The notes beneath the pieces are model-generated. The model searched no databases and was not told the origin of the DNA. It saw only the letters and a program-made list of their open reading frames with translations. Positions 30,438 through 39,952 of a DNA stretch of 64,000 nt are shown here, in pieces. A program made the translations under genes and the position numbers. Positions within the stretch are counted from its first letter, which is position 1. Every line of letters starts with the position of its first letter. The stretch is from Robertmurraya dakarensis (GTDB lineage Bacteria > Bacillota > Bacilli > Bacillales > Cytobacillaceae), in the NCBI RefSeq assembly GCF_900156875.1, contig NZ_LT707409.1, forward strand, positions 2,346,244 to 2,410,243. Direction: 5' to 3'.

Positions 30438-31901
30438 TTAGTCATTGGCTTTCTTTTGGAGCTCAGCTGGGCTGCCTAGTTGTCTGATGGTGTAAAAGGG
30501 GCGCTTGTCCTCTTTGATGAAAAAATAAAATTGAAGTCCAAGTGTTTTTTCCAAGCGCTGCTGATGCAGACGGTCAGCTCCGGAAAATACTTCTCTTACA
30601 TCGTGAGACGCTTCAATTAACACCGCTTCATGATCACTGCCCTTAAGCTCCCATAGATCTCGTTCCAGCTGGAAGGCAACCGTTTCCGGGCTTAATACCT
30701 TTCCCGTGCCCTCACATACTTCACATCGTGTAGTTAACGCTTCAGAGATGCTGACTCTTGTTTTCTTTCTTGTCATTTGCAGAATGCCGAGCGGAGTAAA
30801 GCCAATCACTCTCGTTCTCTTTTCATCCTTTAAAAGTGAATCTTTCATAGCTTTCATGATCTTTTGGCGATCATCATCACTTTTCATATCAATAAAATCA
30901 ACCAAAATCATACCGGCAATATCCCTTAAGCGGATTTGCCTAGCTATCTCAACCGCCGCCCACTCATTCGTTTTAACAACCGTTTCTTCAAGATCATGTT
31001 TCCCAGAAAACTTACCTGTATTAACATCAATAATCGTCAATGCCTCAGTTTCATCGAAAATTAAATAAGCACCATTCTTCAACCAAACAACCTTTTTAAG
31101 ACTCTTTTCAATTTCGTGCTGAATCCCAAAATGAGCAAAAATATTTTCAGTTTGATGGTAGTGGCTGACATCAATATTTTTGTTTTCGGTCAAACCAGTC
31201 AGCGTTTTTTTCAACTCTTGGTCATCAACGACGATCTCCACTGTCTCGTCTTTGCTCAATTCATCCACTATTTCATCCAGAAAAGTGTTGTTCTCGAGAA
31301 TCAAGCCAGGTTTTTTCATATTTTGGGATTCACGCTGCAGTTCCTCATACTTTTTACGCAATTGTTCTATTTCATTTGATATTTCATCTTCTGAAAAATC
31401 TTGACAGGAGGTTCGGAATAGTATTCCTTCTTCCTCCCGCTTTATCTGAAATCCAAACTGACGCCATTTATCACGCTTTTCTTCGTTCGGTATTTTCTTT
31501 GAAACCGCCACATAGTGCCCGTTAGGCATATAAACGGTCGAAGAGCCGTTAAACTCAAGAATTCCTGTTAGTCGAGGCCCTTTCGTACCAGTCGGGTCTT
31601 TTTCAACTTGTACAAGAAGTTTTTCCCCCTGATGTAGATAAGAAGAAATAGATTTATTTTCATTTTTGGATTGCAAGTAGGCCGGAAGCTTATCACGATG
31701 TAAGAAACCATTCTTAGATTGACCGATATCAATAAAAGCGGCATTCATGCCCGGAAGCACCTTGCTTACAATACCAAGATAAATAGCACCAACCGAAGAC
31801 TGTATCTTCGGTTGGTGGATAACGATTTTTTCAAGCTTATTATTTTTTAATAGCGCGTATCTTTTTTCTCTGCCTAGATGATTTATCACTAACGTATTCA
31901 A
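30438..31901 (-). CDS. rng: Ribonuclease E/G family endoribonuclease (RNase G type)
   Basis: Endoribonuclease for RNA maturation and decay. An S1 domain (about 37-110, GAIYLGIVSKVLPGMNAAFIDIG) is followed by the catalytic core with the metal-binding aspartates in IIDVNTGKFSG (Asp292) and GMILVDFIDM (Asp335). The Zn-link motif CEVC (393-396) is present. At 487 residues it lacks the RNase E scaffold region. Start is TTG after GAGGAT. B. subtilis has no RNase E/G, but other Bacillaceae carry one next to rplU. Confidence 0.93.
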   Translation of the reverse strand: MNTLVINHLGREKRYALLKNNKLEKIVIHQPKIQSSVGAIYLGIVSKVLPGMNAAFIDIGQSKNGFLHRDKLPAYLQSKNENKSISSYLHQGEKLLVQVEKDPTGTKGPRLTGILEFNGSSTVYMPNGHYVAVSKKIPNEEKRDKWRQFGFQIKREEEGILFRTSCQDFSEDEISNEIEQLRKKYEELQRESQNMKKPGLILENNTFLDEIVDELSKDETVEIVVDDQELKKTLTGLTENKNIDVSHYHQTENIFAHFGIQHEIEKSLKKVVWLKNGAYLIFDETEALTIIDVNTGKFSGKHDLEETVVKTNEWAAVEIARQIRLRDIAGMILVDFIDMKSDDDRQKIMKAMKDSLLKDEKRTRVIGFTPLGILQMTRKKTRVSISEALTTRCEVCEGTGKVLSPETVAFQLERDLWELKGSDHEAVLIEASHDVREVFSGADRLHQQRLEKTLGLQFYFFIKEDKRPFYTIRQLGSPAELQKKAND

Positions 31902-31957
31902 TGGTAATCCTCACTTTACGTGCAAATATCCTTCATTCTCATCTATATTATCTAATT

Positions 31958-32824
31958 TCAGTACTGGTAAAGCAAATCTCCTACCTTTGCATTATGCAGT
32001 TTTTCAACAAAATAAGCATGAAGCAATTCGTTCTCATCGAGAGAACCTTTTTCTTTCCCATCCTTCTCGATAATGATAGGGTGTTTACACCCTCTTTGAA
32101 ACTGCTCGAGTACATGAATAACCATGTCATTTTCCTCAACTATGATGGGCTTCAGTTTCTTAAGATCACTATTGTTACCATAATACCTTTCGAGGAGAAA
32201 CCTTACAAATACATAGCGGTTCTGTTTCCATTCAAAAAATAATGAAAAAATTAAAAAAGAACAAACGATCCAGACATTTAAATTAATAGGTTCCGTCAGT
32301 ATAACAGCAAGAATGAAAACGGCGATTGAAAAAGATGAAATCCATAATGTACGTTTGAATGCTTTTGGGAATGAAGAATTTAAAGAACATAGTAAAAAAA
32401 TTAGCTTCCCCCCATCCAACGGCCAGATTGGAAGCAAATTAAAGATTAAGATCATTAAATTATATTGAACAAAAAGTGCAAATATATGGTCAGACATGAA
32501 ACCCAGCTCATTTAGTACAAATGCTAGCGGGAGCAGCCAAAAATGCTGAAGCGGCCCCGCTAACACTACAATCGCTTCTTCTTTTAACGGCCGATTTCCG
32601 TGTTCATCCATTTCAGCTACCCCGCCAAAGGGAAGCAAAGAGATTTTCTTAACTCTCCACGAAAAAAAAGATGCTGCGGCTGCATGTCCCAATTCGTGGA
32701 TGAGAATAATGAAGAAAAGTAGGGAAAGTTCAATAAAATGTGCAGTCACAACAGCTAAAGCCACAACAATCCATAACAATGGATGAATATGAATTTTTCT
32801 TATAATTGGAAGAATTCTATTCAA
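31958..32824 (-). CDS. spoIVFB: Intramembrane metalloprotease SpoIVFB
   Basis: Site-2-protease family enzyme of the outer forespore membrane that cleaves pro-sigma-K. The zinc motif is IHELGHAAAASF, and the distal aspartate lies in LLPIWPLDGGKL. About six membrane helices are followed by a CBS-like C-terminal domain (LKPIIVEENDMVIHVLEQF). The TTG start overlaps the spoIVFA stop codon by 8 nt, with AGGTGAT inside the spoIVFA 3' end. Confidence 0.95.
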   Translation of the reverse strand: MNRILPIIRKIHIHPLLWIVVALAVVTAHFIELSLLFFIILIHELGHAAAASFFSWRVKKISLLPFGGVAEMDEHGNRPLKEEAIVVLAGPLQHFWLLPLAFVLNELGFMSDHIFALFVQYNLMILIFNLLPIWPLDGGKLIFLLCSLNSSFPKAFKRTLWISSFSIAVFILAVILTEPINLNVWIVCSFLIFSLFFEWKQNRYVFVRFLLERYYGNNSDLKKLKPIIVEENDMVIHVLEQFQRGCKHPIIIEKDGKEKGSLDENELLHAYFVEKLHNAKVGDLLYQY

Positions 32825-33596
32825 ATTGTATCACCTGAATTGGGTCTATGAAGTCATCCCCTTTTTTTAGTGCGAAGTAAAACTGTCCCTTTGTTCCATC
32901 TTCCGCATTTGAAGCTACGCCAACATCTGACCCTTTTTCAATAAACTCATATAAACTAACATTGATCGTTTCTAAATTACCATACCAAGTCTCCGTTTTA
33001 TCGGCGTGTTGAATAATAACCGTCTTTCCAAACCCTTCTTCCACCCCAACGTAACGAACCATGCCTTCATTCATGGCGGACACCGGTGCTCCCTTTTCCG
33101 TTTCAATCGTAATTCTCTTCCCATTTGCGTCAAACTCTTCAAGAATCCGCGCAGCAGCAGGGAGAGCATAACCTGGTTCCCCTGGAGCACTTACTTCTTC
33201 TTTTTTTGATTCAGTTTCAAGCGGAAGCAAAGCTAGCGGTTTTCCAAATTGATCCTCATACCATTCAGAAACAGCTGCAAATTGAAAATCTTGTTCCATT
33301 GATTTAGTCACAAAATTCTTAATAGGATCTACGGATTCGGCATTACTCCGAAAGAGAATGGCAATGACCAACACTAAGCAGGCCGATGTTAAAATTTTTA
33401 AGAGAAACATCTCTTTATTAAATAAGGGATGACTCTCTTCATTTGGTCCAACTTCATAGGATGGCAGCCTCTCAAATCCATGCTTCTCCTCATCACTCAA
33501 CCAAAGAGACCTATTTTCAATGTTCTTCGTCATTTTTTCTCTCTCTTTTTTACGCTTCATGACTCTTTTCCGTACATCATCAGCTCTCGAACGCAT
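32817..33596 (-). CDS. spoIVFA: SpoIVFA, inhibitor and anchor of SpoIVFB
   Basis: Membrane protein that holds SpoIVFB in complex with BofA and is cut by SpoIVB to release pro-sigma-K processing. One membrane helix (MFLLKILTSACLVLVIAILF) is followed by an extracellular M23/LytM-like domain without obvious catalytic residues (GYALPAAARILEEFDANGKRI, VRYVGVEEGFGKTVIIQHAD). The ATG at 33596 (MRSRADDVRKRVMKRKK) matches the B. subtilis N-terminus; the frame extends upstream without support. 259 residues. Confidence 0.93.
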   Translation of the reverse strand: MRSRADDVRKRVMKRKKEREKMTKNIENRSLWLSDEEKHGFERLPSYEVGPNEESHPLFNKEMFLLKILTSACLVLVIAILFRSNAESVDPIKNFVTKSMEQDFQFAAVSEWYEDQFGKPLALLPLETESKKEEVSAPGEPGYALPAAARILEEFDANGKRITIETEKGAPVSAMNEGMVRYVGVEEGFGKTVIIQHADKTETWYGNLETINVSLYEFIEKGSDVGVASNAEDGTKGQFYFALKKGDDFIDPIQVIQFE

Positions 33597-33671
33597 TTCC
33601 CCCACCAATCCCTTTATCATTTTGTACAAGTCTATGAGCTGTCCCAAAGAAATATGCCAACTTCCCCTTAA

Positions 33672-33716
33672 GGTACCAGGTACCTAAGAAAGACAGAGTC
33701 TTTTCGGTGTGGACAC
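33672..33716 (+). repeat. GGTACC-type dispersed repeat, copy B
   Basis: GGTACCAGGTACC-TAAG-AAAGACAGAGTC followed by GTGTGGACAC, between minD and spoIVFA. The core is part of a near-perfect palindrome CTTAAGGTACC/GGTACCTAAG. Confidence 0.7.
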
Positions 33717-33734
33717 TAAAAAATGGGCATAAAA

Positions 33735-33756
33735 AAAACCAGGGATCCCTGGTTTT
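33735..33756 (-). terminator. Terminator of the mre-min operon
   Basis: Palindrome AAAACCAGGGATCCCTGG plus TTTT, overlapping the minD stop codon, with a T run on minus. Confidence 0.8.
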
Positions 33757-34558
33757 ATTTAACGCCAAAAAACTTTTTAATTTTTGAGAAGACACCTTTT
33801 TGTTTCTCTTCAAGAACCTGTAGTGGAACAGATTCTCCTAATATACGCCTTGCGATGTTTCGATAAGCAATGGAGGCCTTGCTATTAGGATTTAACGCAA
33901 TAGGTTCCCCATGGTTTGAAGCCTTAATCACTTCATCGTCATCGGCTACAATCCCAATTAAATCAATCGATAAATGGGTGGTAATTTCATCAACGTCAAG
34001 CATGTCACCGTTTTCCATCATATGATTACGTATACGATTGATGACTAACCTTGGCGGCTCAACCCCTTCTTCTTTTTCAAGAAGACCAATAATTCTGTCA
34101 GCATCACGAACGGCAGAAACCTCTGGCGTTGTCACGACAATCGCCTTGTCTGCCCCTGCTACAGCGTTTTTATAACCTTGTTCTATTCCTGCTGGGCAAT
34201 CTATAATAATATAATCATATTCTTGCTTTAGCTCATCGACTAGTTTTTTCATCTGTTCCGGTTGTACAGCCGTTTTATCACTTGTCTGGGCAGCAGGCAA
34301 TAAGTATAGAAGATCATCAAACCGCTTGTCCTTTACGAGCGCCTGATGAATTTTGCATCTCTCATTCACAACGTCAACAAGATCATAAATTATCCGATTT
34401 TCAAGTCCCATGACAACATCCAAATTTCTCAAACCTATATCTGTGTCTACTAAACAAACGCGCTTTCCTTGAAGAGCCAAAGCTGTACCAATATTAGCGG
34501 AAGTTGTTGTTTTCCCAACTCCGCCTTTTCCCGATGTAATTACAATTGCTTCCCCCAC
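33755..34558 (-). CDS. minD: Septum site-determining ATPase MinD
   Basis: Membrane-associated ATPase that recruits MinC to block division near the poles. The deviant Walker A is TSGKGGVGKTTTSANIG, followed by LVDTDIGLRNLD and IIIDCPAGIE. The C-terminal amphipathic helix GVFSKIKKFFGVK is the membrane-targeting sequence. The GTG start lies 2 nt after the minC stop codon with GGGGGAAG upstream. 267 residues. Confidence 0.97.
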   Translation of the reverse strand: MGEAIVITSGKGGVGKTTTSANIGTALALQGKRVCLVDTDIGLRNLDVVMGLENRIIYDLVDVVNERCKIHQALVKDKRFDDLLYLLPAAQTSDKTAVQPEQMKKLVDELKQEYDYIIIDCPAGIEQGYKNAVAGADKAIVVTTPEVSAVRDADRIIGLLEKEEGVEPPRLVINRIRNHMMENGDMLDVDEITTHLSIDLIGIVADDDEVIKASNHGEPIALNPNSKASIAYRNIARRILGESVPLQVLEEKQKGVFSKIKKFFGVK

Positions 34559-34559
34559 T

Positions 34560-35240
34560 TTAGCTTCCCCCTTCTAATGTCGTTAAATTGGGTCGTAGAT
34601 GGATTAAAACTTGTAATCTATCAATCACAATTTGATCATTTTGATCAATGTATGCACATTCCATATCTTTTTTCTCAACGTCTTCTTTAATATCAGGAGA
34701 ACGATTAATATGATGACTGATTCTAAGCTGGGTAGGCATCATTTCAGATGCAGATATGATTGCATTTGTATTCCCGCCTGCCCCTGCATGAGCTATCCCT
34801 TTCAGCGATCCCATCACAAAAATGTTTCCTCCGGCTACGACTGTTCCACCAGGATTCACATCTCCAATTAGTAATAAATCCCCAGGCACTTCAAGCACTT
34901 GACCGGAACGGACGATCTTTGCTACAGAAACAATCTCCTTTTCTGCCTTCATCCGTTCTGCTTCTGACTTTGTTAGTACATTTGATTCAATTGAGTCAAT
35001 AACAAGATTTTTCTTTTGGCGGACAAATTCGTGTAATTCTTCCTTTTGTTCATCCGTTAAATATCTATTTCCAATTTTTACCTTCACCGTAATAAGAGGA
35101 CTTTCTTCATTTAAACGGGAACTTTCAGAAAGCTTATCATTCAGTTCCCTTTTAAGCTCCGTATAGGAACACTGGTCGTCTAAATGTAAAGTCAATCCAT
35201 CTTTTGTTCCTTTTATTAATACATTCTGTGTTTTCTTCAT
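34560..35240 (-). CDS. minC: Septum site-determining protein MinC
   Basis: Inhibitor of FtsZ assembly. The N-terminal domain ([31 protein letters not shown]) is joined to the C-terminal beta-helix with [47 protein letters not shown], the MinC signature. 226 residues. Translation start is the ATG at 35240; GAGGTG is about 12 nt away. A structured leader lies upstream. Confidence 0.96.
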   Translation of the reverse strand: MKKTQNVLIKGTKDGLTLHLDDQCSYTELKRELNDKLSESSRLNEESPLITVKVKIGNRYLTDEQKEELHEFVRQKKNLVIDSIESNVLTKSEAERMKAEKEIVSVAKIVRSGQVLEVPGDLLLIGDVNPGGTVVAGGNIFVMGSLKGIAHAGAGGNTNAIISASEMMPTQLRISHHINRSPDIKEDVEKKDMECAYIDQNDQIVIDRLQVLIHLRPNLTTLEGGS

Positions 35241-35270
35241 TTCAAGATGTTCACCTCATAGAAAAGCATA

Positions 35271-35407
35271 GGACTCCTTTCCCCAGACGTACACCCGGGA
35301 GGCCAAATGGATGATGAAGTTCAGTTCTACATCTATAGACGACACCAACCGAAGGAAAGCAGAGTCCGGAGTTAGGCACCGGAACAGCTTACAAGCCTGT
35401 TTGCTAA
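35271..35407 (-). ncRNA. Candidate structured leader RNA upstream of minC
   Basis: GGACTC-CTTTCC (35271-35282) pairs with GGAAAG-ca-GAGTCC (35354-35367), closing a domain of about 97 nt. Beyond it on minus are CCGG-N9-CCGG and GCTTGTAAGC mini-hairpins. The region lies 30 nt before minC in an operon where such a 240-nt gap is unexpected. I do not recognise the family. Confidence 0.45.
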
Positions 35408-35433
35408 AAAAGTATTTTACTACAGTACTGCAA

Positions 35434-35442
35434 TTCGACAAA
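35434..35442 (-). promoter_or_regulatory. Consensus Spo0A box between mreD and minC
   Basis: TTTGTCGAA on minus matches the 0A-box consensus exactly. It lies just inside the mreD-minC gap, about 190 nt before minC. A 9-mer match may occur by chance in 64 kb, and another TTTGTCGAA lies at 1130, so function is unproven. Confidence 0.35.
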
Positions 35443-35482
35443 CACAGGTAGAAATCCTCTTTTTCACTTAAGAATAAGGTAC

Positions 35483-36001
35483 TTACTCATTTTTCAATTC
35501 TTCTGCATGCTTTTCAAACAGGCGTTTGATTGGGTATGCCAGCAAGACAAGAAAAATTAAATTAAGAACCAGCGTTGGAAGCAGGCGAATTTCGATGAAC
35601 GTTGAAAAGTCCATATCCGTTACCTTAATTAAGTAATTCAATTCATATACACCAAGCTCAAGCAAACTCACTCCTAAGAGCGAAACAATGGATGCAACCA
35701 CAATGTTTGAATGAAAAATTCTCATCATACTAAAGATAATGTAGGCGACAAGCGGAAACATAAACAGATAGATCCCAATAATTTCCGTATAAACCACATC
35801 AAATAACAGCCCAAAGATGAACCCATAGATAATGCCTTGTTTTTTACCACCGTAGATTGTCATAAAGAGAATGGTAATAATCAAGAAACGCGGCACGAGA
35901 ATCATATCACTTTGAAAAAGCTGCTTCGGAAGCAATTCGACAAAGGTACTCTCGAATATAAAAAAGAAAATAAATAGCAGGGGAAGGAGGTATCTTCTCA
36001 C
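35483..36001 (-). CDS. mreD: Rod shape-determining protein MreD
   Basis: Integral membrane protein of the elongation complex. The 172 residues are mostly five to six hydrophobic helices, with the conserved stretch KQGIIYGFIFGLLFDVVYTEIIGIYLF. The GTG start overlaps the mreC stop codon (GTGA). Identity is supported mainly by topology and the mreB-mreC-mreD order. Confidence 0.93.
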   Translation of the reverse strand: MRRYLLPLLFIFFFIFESTFVELLPKQLFQSDMILVPRFLIITILFMTIYGGKKQGIIYGFIFGLLFDVVYTEIIGIYLFMFPLVAYIIFSMMRIFHSNIVVASIVSLLGVSLLELGVYELNYLIKVTDMDFSTFIEIRLLPTLVLNLIFLVLLAYPIKRLFEKHAEELKNE

Positions 36002-36879
36002 AGTTCCTCCTCCTCATCATCAATCATTTCACTAAGATCTGGCTTTATCATCTCTCTTTTAACCACGATTACATTCTTGATATCATAGAAATTTGCTCCT
36101 GGTTCAATAAATGCCGTTTGGTTTAGTCCGAATTCATCTGGTTCAACGTCTACCACTTTTCCAATCGGCAGTCCCTCAGGAAAAATACCACCTAGTCCAG
36201 AAGTAATGACATTCTGTTTCTCTACGATTTTTGCATCCTTCGGAATACGTTTTAATTTTAAAAGTTCCCGATCCCCATCATATCCTTCGATTGTTCCATA
36301 AACTGATTCTTCCCCTTGGATCTCCGCTGAAATACGATTTGTTGGATCATTTGCACTTAAAAGCTGAATCGTTGCAGTAAATTGCTGCGTACTTTTCACC
36401 TTTCCAATCAATCCATTTGCTGTCACAACAGCCATATTTTGTTCAATCCCATGAACTTTTCCTTTATTAATGATTAATAATTCATGCCAGCGTTCGGGGT
36501 TTCTGCCGATAACCGTTGCGGATATCGGTGTATAATCTCGCAATGTTTCTTTTTCATCAATCAACTCACGAAGCTCTTCATTCTCCTTCGTAAGCTGCTG
36601 TACATCAGCCTCAAGCTTTGCCAAATTATCTAAGCGAGACTTAAGCTCTTTATTTTCTTTGTATGTATTTTGCAAGTCCTGAACATCTTCAAAGATTCCC
36701 ACTACAAATTGCTGGGGCTTTGCAAAAACATTCTGTACCCAGCCCGTTGTATCTTTCAGAAATTGCTCAGGCCAAGTTAATTGTTCTCGATCTCTTATAG
36801 AAAATCCTATTAATGCCACGAGAATAATAATGCTGACAAGCAAAATAATCAGGCGTTTATTCAAAAAGAATTGTGGCAC
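35998..36879 (-). CDS. mreC: Rod shape-determining protein MreC
   Basis: Bitopic protein linking MreB to the cell-wall synthases. An N-terminal helix (NKRLIILLVSIIILVALIGFS) is followed by a coiled coil (LQNTYKENKELKSRLDNLAKLEADVQQLTKENEEL) and the beta-barrel domain with TVIGRNPERWHELLIINKG. The GTG at 36879 (MPQFFLNKRL) is chosen because GAGGTG lies 5 nt upstream and it matches the B. subtilis N-terminus. 293 residues, acidic C-terminus. Confidence 0.95.
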   Translation of the reverse strand: MPQFFLNKRLIILLVSIIILVALIGFSIRDREQLTWPEQFLKDTTGWVQNVFAKPQQFVVGIFEDVQDLQNTYKENKELKSRLDNLAKLEADVQQLTKENEELRELIDEKETLRDYTPISATVIGRNPERWHELLIINKGKVHGIEQNMAVVTANGLIGKVKSTQQFTATIQLLSANDPTNRISAEIQGEESVYGTIEGYDGDRELLKLKRIPKDAKIVEKQNVITSGLGGIFPEGLPIGKVVDVEPDEFGLNQTAFIEPGANFYDIKNVIVVKREMIKPDLSEMIDDEEEEL

Positions 36880-37001
36880 ACTCTTACACCTCAATTTTTA
36901 TTTTACCGGTTTCAATTTAGTAGGACAATATATGTATAACATAAAAAATAGTTGAGGAAGCTTAGAAAAAATCGTAAGCCTCCTCTGGTCCCCGTCCACT
37001 T

Positions 37002-38024
37002 CTAGCGTGATTCTTTAGCTCTATTTTTGAATAGATCGATATGATCGAGTGCTTTTCCAGTTCCAATAGCTACACAATCTAATGGATTTTCAGCAATTAA
37101 TACAGGCATATTGGTTTCCTCGCTAATCACCTTATCAAGGTTTCGAAGTAAAGCACCTCCACCTGTTAAAACAATTCCCCTGTCCATAATATCAGCAGCA
37201 AGTTCTGGCGGGGTCTTTTCTAGAGTTGCCTTTACTGCATCCACAATCGAATACACAGTATCCCATAATGCCTTTGCAATCTCTTCCGCGGAGATTTCGA
37301 TCGTTTTTGGAAGTCCCGTTAACAAGTCTCTTCCGCGAATTTCCATATTGTCAATACCTTCGGGACTGCCCGCGCTTCCAATTTCTACCTTAATTGTTTC
37401 AGCCGTTCGATCACCAATCATTAAATTATACGTTTTGCGAATATAATTAATGATGGCTTCATCCATTTCATCCCCTGCAATTCGGATAGATTGACTTGTA
37501 ACAATTCCGCCTAGTGAAATAATCGCTACCTCAGTTGTTCCCCCGCCTATATCAACAACCATGCTTCCCGTAGGCTCCCAAACTGGAAGGTTTGCTCCAA
37601 TCGCTGCAGCAAAAGGCTCTTCAATCGTGAAAGCATCCTTAGCTCCTGCTTGACGAGTTGCATCAATAACCGCACGCTCCTCTACAGCAGTTATTCCTGA
37701 AGGAACACAGACCATTATGTAAGGCTTCCCGGCAAATAAACTCTTACTTTTAACAGCTTCTTTTATATAGTACTTCATCATTGTCGCTGTCGTTTCATAA
37801 TCGGCGATTACTCCGTCCTTCATCGGCCTTAAGGCAACTACATTTCCTGGAGTTCGTCCAATCATATTCTTCGCATCGTTCCCAACTGCAACGATTTGCT
37901 TAGTATCTGTTTGCAGAGCAACAACTGAAGGCTCCCGGACGACAACTCCTTTTCCTTTTACATATACAAGGGTATTTGCCGTACCCAAATCAATACCAAG
38001 GTCTCTTGTTCCTATTCCAAACAT
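37002..38024 (-). CDS. mreB: Actin-like rod shape protein MreB
   Basis: Cytoskeletal ATPase that orients side-wall synthesis. The 340 residues start [26 protein letters not shown]. The ATP motifs [18 protein letters not shown] and [15 protein letters not shown] are intact. First gene of mreB-mreC-mreD-minC-minD, with radC upstream. Confidence 0.97.
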   Translation of the reverse strand: MFGIGTRDLGIDLGTANTLVYVKGKGVVVREPSVVALQTDTKQIVAVGNDAKNMIGRTPGNVVALRPMKDGVIADYETTATMMKYYIKEAVKSKSLFAGKPYIMVCVPSGITAVEERAVIDATRQAGAKDAFTIEEPFAAAIGANLPVWEPTGSMVVDIGGGTTEVAIISLGGIVTSQSIRIAGDEMDEAIINYIRKTYNLMIGDRTAETIKVEIGSAGSPEGIDNMEIRGRDLLTGLPKTIEISAEEIAKALWDTVYSIVDAVKATLEKTPPELAADIMDRGIVLTGGGALLRNLDKVISEETNMPVLIAENPLDCVAIGTGKALDHIDLFKNRAKESR

Positions 38025-38207
38025 TCATGTATCTCCCTTTCTGATACGAATCATATAGATCTGGTTCTTTTATTCTATCTTACCGTGGCGGTTTCTTTTT
38101 CAGATTAACTTAAGACTTTACTACATCTTGCAGCAAGTTACGTTCATGATCAGAAGCTCAAAATTCACAAACTATATTATAGCTTATCACTTTTTAAAAT
38201 CATAGTA

Positions 38208-38897
38208 CTATAAATAACCTTTTTCCTTTAGGCTCACAAATTTGTTTTCTCCTATAATTAAGTGATCCAATAAGTCTATGCCGATAATCCTGCCAGACTC
38301 TGCTAATCTTTTCGTTACCTCGATATCCTCTCTGCTCGGTGTGGGGTCGCCGGAAGGATGATTATGAAGACATATGACTGAAGCAGCTGAACGGCGGAGA
38401 GCTTCCTTATATACTTCGCGTGGATGCACGATCGATGCATTCAGACTGCCAATGAAAATGGTTTTTTTATGAAGGACTTGATTCTTCGTGTTTAAATACA
38501 AACAAATAAAATGCTCTTGTGTTAAGAATCTCATATCATTCATCATGTAATTTGCTCCGTCCTCCGGAGAACGGATTACATAACGATCATGATAAGCTAA
38601 ATTTGAGATTCTTCTTCCAAGCTCCACAGCAGCCAGCACTTGTATAGCTTTCGCTTTACCTATTCCTTTTATAGCGGTCATTTCATCTAAAGTCGCATCT
38701 TTTAAAAGTCTTAAACCTTCAAAGGTTGTCAGAAGCCGGTTTGCAAGCTGCAGAACAGATTCCTCCTTTGTTCCAGTGCGCAACAGTATCGCAAGTAATT
38801 CGTGATTCGATAGACTTTCAGGTCCATTTTGCTCGAAACGTTCCCTAGGGCGTTCATCCTCAGGGAAATCACGTATCATTAATGTTTCCGTTTGCAA
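38208..38897 (-). CDS. radC: RadC family protein (JAB/MPN domain)
   Basis: Protein of 229 residues with an N-terminal helix-hairpin-helix (LDEMTAIKGIGKAKAIQVLAAVELGRR) and a JAB metalloprotease-like domain with HNHPSGDPTPSREDIEVTKRL, where the HxH and downstream Asp would bind zinc. Historically linked to DNA repair, but the activity is not established. The TTG start follows GGAGG. The maf-radC-mreB order is conserved. Confidence 0.94.
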   Translation of the reverse strand: MQTETLMIRDFPEDERPRERFEQNGPESLSNHELLAILLRTGTKEESVLQLANRLLTTFEGLRLLKDATLDEMTAIKGIGKAKAIQVLAAVELGRRISNLAYHDRYVIRSPEDGANYMMNDMRFLTQEHFICLYLNTKNQVLHKKTIFIGSLNASIVHPREVYKEALRRSAASVICLHNHPSGDPTPSREDIEVTKRLAESGRIIGIDLLDHLIIGENKFVSLKEKGYL

Positions 38898-38953
38898 CGA
38901 TATTCCTCCTTGAGTACCGTTGTGCTGGGCTGTTTCCTATAGATGTTTCAACA

Positions 38954-39526
38954 TTAATATGGAGCTTGATATCCCAACTTTTTCAACATTCGGACCGTTT
39001 TCGAAACAGGCAAACCAACGACTGAGAAATAATCACCGTTAATTTTTTTGACGAGCATACTTCCGAAACCTTGGATTCCGTATGCTCCAGCCTTGTCGAA
39101 TGGTTCCCCAGTCGCAACATATCCATTGATTTCATCATCGGTCAAATCCCAAAACACAACTTCGGTCTTTTCATAAAATTCAATATGTTCCGTTGGAGTA
39201 AAAATTGAAACACCTGTGTACACCGCATGGGTTCTGCCAGATAAGCTTTTTAACGTACTAACAGCTTCATCCGTATTTTCTGGTTTCCCAAGTACTTGCC
39301 CATCTGCCACCACGACGGTATCTGAGCCAATGACATAGGCAGATGGATGCTTTTCAGCAACAAATTTAGCTTTTCGAAGTGCTAGTTCCATTACAATTTC
39401 TTCTGGAGTTAATTCTGGATTGTAGCTTTCATCCACATCACTACTGAAGACTTCAAAAGGCAGTTTTAAATTTTCAAGAAGTTCTTTTCGTCGTGGAGAA
39501 GAAGAGGCTAATATGAGGGTTTGCAT
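38954..39526 (-). CDS. maf: Maf-like nucleotide pyrophosphatase
   Basis: House-cleaning pyrophosphatase of noncanonical or modified nucleotides, connected with septum regulation in B. subtilis. The substrate loop LILASSSPRRKELLENL and the motifs SDTVVVADGQVLGKPENTDEA and AGAYGIQGFGSMLV are typical. The ATG at 39526 follows AGGTGA; a GTG three codons earlier overlaps the binding site. 190 residues. Confidence 0.95.
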   Translation of the reverse strand: MQTLILASSSPRRKELLENLKLPFEVFSSDVDESYNPELTPEEIVMELALRKAKFVAEKHPSAYVIGSDTVVVADGQVLGKPENTDEAVSTLKSLSGRTHAVYTGVSIFTPTEHIEFYEKTEVVFWDLTDDEINGYVATGEPFDKAGAYGIQGFGSMLVKKINGDYFSVVGLPVSKTVRMLKKLGYQAPY

Positions 39527-39952
39527 ATCAATCACCTGACCTTACCGTTTGTATCAGAAAAGGGAAGATACAAATTAATCGTACCAAATTTTTCCCGAAC
39601 AAACAATTTTCTATTAGACAAATTTCGCAATTTTTTTCATCCTTTTAATAGACGTCATACCTGCCTAGAAGGTTTCGTTAAATAATATAAATAACGTGAA
39701 AAACACCTTAATTTCACCGATATTTTTAATAATATATCCGCCACAAAAGGAGCCTGTCGAAAATTATGAGACAGACTCCTCTAGTTTCGTGTTATTTCCC
39801 AGAAAATATTCTTATTGTGACAAAATTATAAAGTGAAACTTCCACCAGTGATGTCTTTCAGCCACTGATGGTTAGTTGAACTTACCGGACCTTTACTGGC
39901 AGTTGATCTCCTCTATTTATTCTCAGATGTCTGGTCGGAGTCTTACTGCCTG
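39527..39952. other. Intergenic region between spoIIB and maf
   Basis: This gap holds the terminator at 39748-39780 and a repeat-like block at 39829-39920. In that block CCACCAGTG pairs with CACTGATGG, and the edge sequence ataaagtgaaacttcca also occurs at 19593. The rest is AT-rich and should carry the maf-radC promoter. No gene is seen. Confidence 0.5.
39748..39780 (-). terminator. Probable terminator downstream of spoIIB
   Basis: AGGAGCCTGTC and GACAGACTCCT form an 11-bp stem with one mismatch; TTTT follows on minus. It lies about 170 nt after the spoIIB stop codon. Confidence 0.65.

Noticed and set aside
35256-35441. 61-residue minus-strand protein between mreD and minC
   Set aside because: TTG start with no ribosome-binding site, no recognisable domain, and it overlaps the predicted RNA stem and the Spo0A-box match.
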